DNA of 11,545 nucleotides from the NCBI GenBank assembly GCA_947258805.1, contig CAMYJV010000123.1, positions 1-11,545 of the forward strand, written 5' to 3'. Both the position numbers and the translations under genes were made by a program. The notes below the pieces were generated by a model, which did no database searches, was not told the DNA's origin, and was given only the letters and a program-made list of their open reading frames with translations. Position 1 is the first letter of the stretch; every line of letters starts with the position of its first letter. The DNA comes from an uncultured Gammaproteobacteria bacterium (GTDB taxonomy: Bacteria > Pseudomonadota > Gammaproteobacteria > GCA-2729495). Shown in pieces: positions 6,607 to 11,545 of the stretch.

Positions 6607-8731
6607 TCACTCCCTGGTTTTCAGCACGGATATCAGGTTCAGCCGCGACAGCCTGCGCTGCACCAGCAGCGCCGAGGGCAGCGCAGCGGCCAGCGCGATC
6701 ACCACCGCCAGGCCGTAGGTGGACGGCTCGATCACCACCGGCACCCGGAACAGCTCCGTGTTGAAGCTGGCCGCCATGTAGCTGGACAGCAGCCAGCCGA
6801 ACAGGCAGCCCAAAGGCAGGCCGCCGAGGATCAGCAGCGCCGCCTCGCCGAACAGCATGTACGAAATTTCCCCGGGTCGGAACCCCAGCACGCGCAGCGT
6901 AGCCAGCTCCCGCCCCCGCTCCGACAGCGCGATACGCATGTTGTTGTAGACCATGCCGAAGGCCATGACGCTGGCAAACGCCAGATAGAAAAGCACCATC
7001 ACCATCATGGTCTCGCCGATGGTCTCCCTGAACTTGTCCGTCGCCGTGCGCTTCAGGGTTACCCCGCCGACGCTGGCCAGCTCCTGCAGGCGGGCAAACA
7101 GGGCGGCCTCCTGATTCTCGTCGATCACCAGCAGCAGCAGGTTCACCGTATCCACTTCCCGCAGCGCCCGATTCAATTCCTCCAGGTTCACGTAGGCGGG
7201 CGTGCCCATCACCGTTTCGAACACGGCGCTCACCGGCAGATCGAATCGGGCCCGGCGGCCCTCCAGGATCTCCACCTGCACCGACTCGCCGACGGCGACC
7301 TGCAGGATGTCCGCCAGGGTGTCCGACAGCAACAGGCCCTGGGCGGGCACCCTGACCGGCCGACCGCGGGCATCGCTGAGCACCGTCAGCCCGCTGTCCA
7401 GCGGCAGGCCCAGCAGGGCTTCGCGGCGCGAGCGGTGGCCCACCCGCAGCCGGGCCGGCGCGCTGCGCATGGGCTCCACCGCCAGCACCCCGGGCAGCGC
7501 GGCGGCCTCGCGAACCACGCGCATGGGCTTGGCGTCGGCAAAGCCGATGGTCATGTCCTGGCGCTGCTGCTGGGCGAAGTACTCGTCGATCATGTAGTCA
7601 ATGGCGTCCAACCACTGCATGGAGACGATCAGCAGCCCCACCGACGCCGCCAGCCCCAGGCTGGTGAGCAGCGAGCGCAACGGCCGGCGCAGCACCTGAC
7701 GGAAGATGATGCGGGTGGGCTGATCCAGGGCGCGCAGCAGGTTCTGGGGCACCCAGCTGCGATGTCGGAAAGCCGGCGGCGCCGGCGGCCGCATGGCCTC
7801 GGCCGGCGGCAGCCCGCCGGCGTAGCGGGCCGCCGTGATCACGCCGATGAGCGACGAGCCGACGCTGACCGTCAGCGACAGGGAGGAAGGCGGCCACCAC
7901 CAGAAAGATGGTCGGCAGGATGCGCGCCAGGGTCTGCAGCTGCTTGATCTCGTTGTCCAGAAACCAGTGCGAGATCTGATCGTCCCGGCCGTAGGCGCCG
8001 ATGCCGCCGTAGGGGGCCAGCAGCCGATCCAGCGCGGGAATCACCGCCTCCGCCTGATAGCCGGGCCACAGCGACAGGCTCACGTCGTTGAACGCCCCTT
8101 CCAGGTCGTAGGCGCCGGCCAGCGCCTTGCGGGACATCCACAGAATGCCGTAGTGCTCCGCGTCGGGCATCAACGCCCCGGGACCGATGGCGTAGACGAA
8201 CTCCGGCGACAGGGCGACGCCCACCACTTCCAGGTCGCGGCGGCGGCCATTGAGCAGCGCGCCGAAGCGATCGCCCAGCTGCAGGTCGTGGGCTTCGGCG
8301 AAGGGCTCGCTCACCACCACCTCGTCGCTGGCCGCCGCTTCCGGCAGCCGGCCCTGGCGCAGGGCCAGGCCGTTCAGCAGCAGCTCGCCATCATCGGGCA
8401 CCGACACCAGGCGGCCGATCACCGGCTCCCGCAGGTCGGCCATGTCCAGCACCGCCAGGCGCACCACCCGCAGGTCTGCCAGCGCAACCCCGTCGATGGC
8501 CGCGATCTCGGCCTGCAGGCGCAAAGGCGCGCGCTTCACACCGGCAAACACGTCGGCAAAGCGGTAGCGCTCGTAGAAGGTGCCGCTGGAATCCTGCAGC
8601 GCCTGCATGGCGGACAGGGACATCACCAGCACCGCCACCCCGGAGGCGACGATCAACGCGATGGCCAGGCCCTGCCCGCGCAGGCGCCACAGATCCCGCA
8701 GCAGCTTGCGGTCCAGGGGCTGGATCACCAT
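6607..8731 (-). pseudogene. FtsX-like ABC transporter permease, frameshifted with internal deletion
   Basis: The first frame starts at ATG 8731, whose first bases overlap the ATPase stop. It encodes a cytoplasmic N-terminus, TM1 (about 20-45), a large periplasmic domain and TM2 (about 268-283, ILPTIFLVVAAFL). It leaves frame at 7881-7885 within CTCCCTG. The second frame resumes with LSLTVSVGSSLIGVITAARYAGG and runs to the TGA at 6607-6609 as a complete second FtsX-like half. That half includes FRQVLRRPLRSLLTSLGLA, a periplasmic domain, three C-terminal helices and the ALSERGRELATLRVLGFRPGE coupling region. Removing one C joins the frames into about 707 residues. By my recollection of the family (about 780-800 residues), roughly 80-95 residues are missing between TM2 and TM4 of the first half. 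As sequenced, the protein would truncate after a long wrong-frame tail ending at about 7598. It is either a decaying gene or an assembly error. The ATPase and adaptor genes on either side are intact. Confidence 0.8.
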
Positions 8732-9444
8732 TCCAGCGCTCCCGGCTCGCAGCGCTCGGCGTTCTCCGTGAGGCTGGCAATCTGCCCGTCGGCAAAACGG
8801 ATCACGCGGTCGGCCATGCCCTCGATGCTGCGGTTATGGGTGATGAGCACCGTGGTCGTGCCCAGCTCGCGATTGACCTGGTCGATGGCTTCCAGCACCA
8901 CCACCCCGGTGGTGCTGTCCAGAGCCCCCGTTGGCTCGTCGCACAGCAGCACGTCCGGCTGCTTGGCGATGGCGCGGGCAATGGCCACCCGCTGCTGCTC
9001 GCCGCCGGAGAGCTCGGCGGGAAAGGCGCTCAGCCGGTCGCCCAGCCCTACCAGGGCCAGGGCTTCCGCCGGGGCCAGTGGGTTGCGCGATATCTCGGTG
9101 ACCAGCGCCACGTTCTCTTCCGCCGTGAGGCTGGCGATCAGGTTGTAGAACTGGAAGACGAAGCCGACGTGATCACGACGGAACTGGGTCACCGCCGCCT
9201 CCGTCGCGCCCAGGGTTGCGCCGCGGAACAGCACTTCGCCAGCGGTGGGCCGGTCCAGACCGCCCAGAATGTTCAACAACGTGGACTTGCCGCTGCCCGA
9301 GGCGCCCACCAGCACCACCAGCTCGCCCTCGTAAAGGTCCACGTCGACGCCGCGCAGCGCGTGGATATCCACCGCGCCAGCGTGGTACACCTTGGTGAGG
9401 CCCCGACCGGTCAGGGTCGCCTGAGGGGTTGGCTGCGCATTCAT
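8725..9444 (-). CDS. ABC exporter ATP-binding protein (MacB/LolD-like)
   Basis: This 239-residue ATPase energises the FtsX-like permease. All nucleotide-binding motifs are intact: Walker [10 protein letters not shown] (47-55), Q-loop Q98 in FVFQFYNLI, signature LSGGEQQR (145-152), Walker B VLLCDE with E170 (165-170) followed by PTGALD, and the switch His in ITHNR (H203). The FVFQFYNLI and GALD patterns are those of the LolD/MacB subfamily, which drives mechanotransmission-type permeases acting on substrates in the periplasm or outer membrane leaflet. ATG 9444 is the first in-frame start. It has only a distant AGGCGGA upstream. The stop overlaps the permease start by seven bases, implying translational coupling. 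It is the first gene of the minus-strand cluster, so its promoter should lie in 9445-9546; I see no convincing one there. Confidence 0.93.
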   Translation of the reverse strand: MNAQPTPQATLTGRGLTKVYHAGAVDIHALRGVDVDLYEGELVVLVGASGSGKSTLLNILGGLDRPTAGEVLFRGATLGATEAAVTQFRRDHVGFVFQFYNLIASLTAEENVALVTEISRNPLAPAEALALVGLGDRLSAFPAELSGGEQQRVAIARAIAKQPDVLLCDEPTGALDSTTGVVVLEAIDQVNRELGTTTVLITHNRSIEGMADRVIRFADGQIASLTENAERCEPGALEW

Positions 9445-9546
9445 GAGGGGTCCGCCTGCATAAGGCAGACGCTAGCGCCCCCCGGATCTCAGCAACAGCT
9501 GTGAGTTCCCCCTATAAGGCGATCAGGCGGAGCAGGAAGTCGGGGC

Positions 9547-10059
9547 TCAGACCAGGCGGTGGCGCAGCCACTCCATTTCCAGCTTGCGGTAGATGGCCAG
9601 CAGCGATTCCGGCGGTTCCAGATCGCCGTGGGCAATGGATTCCGTAAAGTGCAGCGCCACGAGGTCGCCATCGCGGCGCACCACCTCTCCGGCGAGCGTG
9701 CAGTCGATCTCCTGGTACTTGATCTGGACGTCGACCTGCGAGTGGACCGGCAGCGCCAGGCCCTTACCCTGAACCAGTATGCCCGTCAGGCTGAGGTCCA
9801 CTGGGGTGACCTCCACCCACCGGCCGCGAACCTGCACCTGCACGTGGAACCCGGCGCGAACCTCGTCCTTCAGCGGGCTGAACGGCACTCGAAAGCCGAT
9901 GCGCCGCTCGCGGGTTGCGTTCAGGCGAAGAAACTCCTCCAGCTGCCCCACCTGGCGGGGCGTGATGGTGACCCGCGCGCCCTCCTCTCCGCCTACCACG
10001 AATGAAAGGCCATCCTCATCGGCGACGAGCGACAGCTCTCCCAGGGTTAGAAATTGCAC
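9547..10059 (-). CDS. PilZ-domain c-di-GMP-binding protein
   Basis: This is a 170-residue protein whose central part is a PilZ domain. The cyclic-di-GMP-binding residues are intact: RRIGFR at 52-57 supplies the R...R motif, and DLSLTG at 88-93 supplies the D.S..G motif. The N-terminal 45 residues (MQFLTLGELSLVADEDGLSF...) form a beta-rich segment followed by a helix, as in YcgR/PilZ-type two-part receptors but shorter. The C-terminal helix (about 150-170) is LLAIYRKLEMEWLRHRLV. I chose GTG 10059 because AGAGGG lies six bases upstream. An in-frame ATG at 10140 would add 27 residues (beginning MEVNLRWLRG) but has no ribosome binding site. The downstream effector is unknown. The gene is divergent from the MBL hydrolase and is on the same strand as the ABC operon, 102 bases upstream of it. 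Confidence 0.86.
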   Translation of the reverse strand: MQFLTLGELSLVADEDGLSFVVGGEEGARVTITPRQVGQLEEFLRLNATRERRIGFRVPFSPLKDEVRAGFHVQVQVRGRWVEVTPVDLSLTGILVQGKGLALPVHSQVDVQIKYQEIDCTLAGEVVRRDGDLVALHFTESIAHGDLEPPESLLAIYRKLEMEWLRHRLV

Positions 10060-10065
10060 GGTTCG

Positions 10066-10071
10066 CCCTCT
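10066..10071 (-). promoter_or_regulatory. Ribosome binding site deciding the PilZ gene start
   Basis: AGAGGG on the minus strand lies six bases before GTG 10059. No comparable site precedes the ATG at 10140, so this favours the shorter PilZ protein. Confidence 0.5.
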
Positions 10072-10129
10072 GCAAACGACAGATATTCCCTTTAACCATA
10101 GATCGGATTCCCCACGCAGCCAGCGTAGA

Positions 10130-10158
10130 TTCACTTCCATGCAGACATAGGCCATAGT
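10130..10158 (+). promoter_or_regulatory. Candidate promoter for the MBL hydrolase gene
   Basis: TTCACT (10130-10135) and CATAGT (10153-10158), 17 bases apart, each match the sigma-70 boxes at four of six bases. Transcription would begin near 10165 and leave a leader of about 29 bases containing the strong GGGGAGG ribosome binding site. It is a pattern match only. Confidence 0.35.
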
Positions 10159-10193
10159 CAGGGCCATCACAGCGCACAAGGGGGAGGTTCAGG

Positions 10194-11057
10194 ATGCTGA
10201 AGTGGAAAGTGGGCGACGTCACCGTGTCCCGGCTTGTAGAGCTGGAGGCGCCTATTCCCGGCGGCGGGCCCGAGTCCCTGCTGCCGGACGCGTACCCGGA
10301 CCAGCTTGCTGCCATGCCCTGGCTGAAGCCCCATTTCGTCACCGACGACGATCAGCTGCTGCTGTCCATCCACGCCCTGCTCGTGGAGATCGGTGATCAG
10401 CGCCTCATCGTCGACACCTGCATCGGCAACGACAAGCCGCGCAACAACGAGATCATGAACAACCTGCAGACGTCGTTTCTGCAGGACCTGGAGGCCGCAG
10501 GCTGGCCCCGGGAGTCCGTGGACACCGTGCTGTGCACCCACCTGCACGTGGACCACGTGGGCTGGAACACCATGCTGCAGGATGGGCAGTGGGTGCCCAC
10601 CTTCCCCAACGCCCGCTACCTCATCGGCCGCAAAGAGTTCGAGCACTGGGAGGCCGAGGGCGGCGAGCCCCTGGGCGACGGCCCGATCCTTGCCGACTCC
10701 GTGCAGCCGGTGATCGACGCCGGTCTCGCCGAGATGGTGGAGATGGACCACCAGATATGCCCCGAGATCCGCCTGCGCCCCACCACCGGGCACACCCCCG
10801 GTCACGTCAGCGTGATGATCGAGTCCCGGGGCGAGCGGGCCATGATCACCGGCGACTGCATTCATCATCCCAGCCAGCTGGCGCAGACCCACTGGGCCAG
10901 CAGCTTCGACACCGATTCCGAAGAAAGCACCGGCACCCGGCGCATGCTCGTAGACGAGCTGGCCGACCAGCCCGTGCTCATCATCGGCACCCATTTCGCC
11001 GCGCCCACCGCCGGCTATCTGAAGCGGGACGGCGACAGCGTTCGGCTCGACGTTTAG
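10194..11057 (+). CDS. Metallo-beta-lactamase-fold hydrolase (lactonase-like)
   Basis: This 287-residue enzyme has all binuclear metal-site motifs: THLHVDHVG with H116, H118, D120 and H121, GHTPGHV with H204, TGDCIHH with D221, and GTHFAAP with H267. The order and spacing fit the MBL superfamily branch that includes AHL lactonases and related hydrolases. The bridging D221 and H267 are in place, so activity is likely. The substrate is unknown; lactones, esters or thioesters are all possible. There is no signal peptide, so it is probably cytoplasmic. ATG 10194 has GGGGAGG six bases upstream, which makes the start firm. It is divergent from the PilZ gene and is followed by the PPOX-type gene 74 bases later on the same strand. 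Confidence 0.92.
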   Translation: MLKWKVGDVTVSRLVELEAPIPGGGPESLLPDAYPDQLAAMPWLKPHFVTDDDQLLLSIHALLVEIGDQRLIVDTCIGNDKPRNNEIMNNLQTSFLQDLEAAGWPRESVDTVLCTHLHVDHVGWNTMLQDGQWVPTFPNARYLIGRKEFEHWEAEGGEPLGDGPILADSVQPVIDAGLAEMVEMDHQICPEIRLRPTTGHTPGHVSVMIESRGERAMITGDCIHHPSQLAQTHWASSFDTDSEESTGTRRMLVDELADQPVLIIGTHFAAPTAGYLKRDGDSVRLDV

Positions 11058-11082
11058 CCGGCAAAACGTCCGAATGAAAGCA

Positions 11083-11099
11083 GCGGGCACACCGCCCGC
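11083..11099 (+). other. Short GC-rich hairpin between MBL and PPOX genes
   Basis: GCGGGC (11083-11088) and GCCCGC (11094-11099) form a perfect six-base stem with an ACACC loop. It lies between the MBL stop and the ribosome binding site of the next gene. There is no T-run, so a transcript-processing or stability element is as likely as an attenuator. Confidence 0.3.
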
Positions 11100-11112
11100 A
11101 CCACTCGCACCT

Positions 11113-11122
11113 GGGAGGGAGG
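11113..11122 (+). promoter_or_regulatory. Purine-rich ribosome binding site supporting a GTG start
   Basis: GGGAGGGAGG sits nine bases before the GTG at 11132. It is a double Shine-Dalgarno-like match and supports GTG as the true start. No in-frame ATG is available nearby. Confidence 0.6.
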
Positions 11123-11131
11123 CAGATTGCC

Positions 11132-11542
11132 GTGATATCCGATAACGACACGTTCGACCAGTTCATCAGCGACCACCGCTGGGCGGTGCTCACCACACTG
11201 CGCAAAGACGGCCAGCCCGTGAGCTCCGTGGTGGCCTACGCCAGGGATGGCGACACCCTGGTGATCAGCACCCCGGGCGGCACCTTCAAGCACAAATCTC
11301 TGGAGCGGGACCCGCGGGCAACGCTTTGCATTCTCACCAATCAGGAGCCCTTCAACTTCGTGTCCGTGGAGGGCGCCACCAGCATAGAAACCGACAACCT
11401 GGTGGAGGACACCCGCAAGGTGTTTCAGAACATCGCCGACACCGGCTGGACCGAGCCCGAGGACCTGGGCGGCTGGCTGGAGTCGCAGCAGCGGGTGATC
11501 ATCCGGCTGCGGCCGGAGCGGGTGTATGGGGTTATTCGGTGA
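11132..11542 (+). CDS. PPOX-type split-barrel FMN/F420-binding protein
   Basis: This 136-residue protein has the pyridoxamine-phosphate-oxidase-like split-barrel layout. Features are WAVLTTLRKDGQPVSSVV (17-34), the strand-turn GDTLVISTPGGTFKHKSLERDPR (40-62) with the basic cofactor-phosphate-binding region KHK, then ATLCILT (63-69), the NFVSVEG strand (75-81) and a C-terminal RVIIRLRPERVYGV (121-134). Length and pattern match the small proteins often called PPOX-class F420-dependent. Gammaproteobacteria mostly lack F420, so FMN or another flavin is the more likely cofactor, and the reaction is unknown. Translation starts at GTG behind a strong purine-rich site. It lies downstream of the MBL hydrolase, possibly in the same transcript. 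The gene ends three bases before the window edge. Confidence 0.85.
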   Translation: MISDNDTFDQFISDHRWAVLTTLRKDGQPVSSVVAYARDGDTLVISTPGGTFKHKSLERDPRATLCILTNQEPFNFVSVEGATSIETDNLVEDTRKVFQNIADTGWTEPEDLGGWLESQQRVIIRLRPERVYGVIR

Positions 11543-11545
11543 GGC

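Noticed and set aside
7598..7880. Wrong-frame tail of the first permease frame as a genuine protein end
   Set aside because: Its sequence is Arg/Ala/Gly/His-rich and has no hydrophobic helices, while the alternative frame clearly continues the permease family.
5629..7947. Plus-strand open frame of 772 residues, rich in His, Gln and Arg
   Set aside because: It runs antisense to the adaptor and permease genes and has the composition expected of a GC-rich shadow frame, with no recognisable domain.
7835..9148. Plus-strand open frame of 437 residues
   Set aside because: It is antisense to the permease and ATPase genes, which carry clear motifs. It is His/Gln-rich with no domain.
9445..9546. Promoter for the ABC operon in the gap before the ATPase
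   Set aside because: Weak -35/-10-like hexamers exist but none has both acceptable boxes and spacing.

Overview
The window is 11.5 kb of GC-rich bacterial DNA, densely packed with genes and with short gaps. Gene content (a YbdK-type GCS2 ligase beside an AspA/AstE-type hydrolase, a PilZ protein, a 'host attachment' family protein, a MacB/LolD-type ATPase with an FtsX-like permease and HlyD-like adaptor) suggests a proteobacterium, most likely a gammaproteobacterium of marine or halophilic type. The genus cannot be fixed from the sequence alone. I see no rRNA, tRNA, CRISPR array, insertion sequence or phage gene, and no gene-free stretch over 300 bases.

Layout. (1) 2-426, plus strand: the 3' end of an antitoxin gene and a complete RelE/ParE-type toxin gene, overlapping as ATGA, with lower GC than the rest. 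(2) 465-2899, minus strand: a two-gene unit encoding a GCS2-family carboxylate-amine ligase and then an aspartoacylase/succinylglutamate desuccinylase-family zinc hydrolase. One enzyme type makes gamma-glutamyl-like amide bonds and the other cleaves N-acyl amino acids, so they may act on related metabolites. (3) 3008-4021, plus strand: a seven-helix membrane protein of unknown function, divergent from the ligase. The gap between them holds a striking 34-bp dyad that carries candidate promoters in both directions. (4) 4071-9444, minus strand: a probable six-gene operon in the order ABC ATPase, FtsX-like permease, membrane-fusion protein, host-attachment/baeRF-like protein, a helical protein of unknown function and a small coiled-coil protein. 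(5) 9547-10059, minus strand: a PilZ-domain protein. (6) 10194-11542, plus strand: a metallo-beta-lactamase-fold hydrolase and then a PPOX-type FMN/F420 split-barrel protein.

The most notable point is the permease. It is split into two reading frames at about 7881-7885. Apart from the frame break, the first FtsX-like half appears to lack the second half of TM2, the cytoplasmic coupling loop, TM3 and the start of TM4, while the second half is complete. The exporter is therefore either a decaying pseudogene among otherwise intact genes or carries an assembly error. The other genes look intact, and most candidate regulatory sites listed are low-confidence pattern matches.
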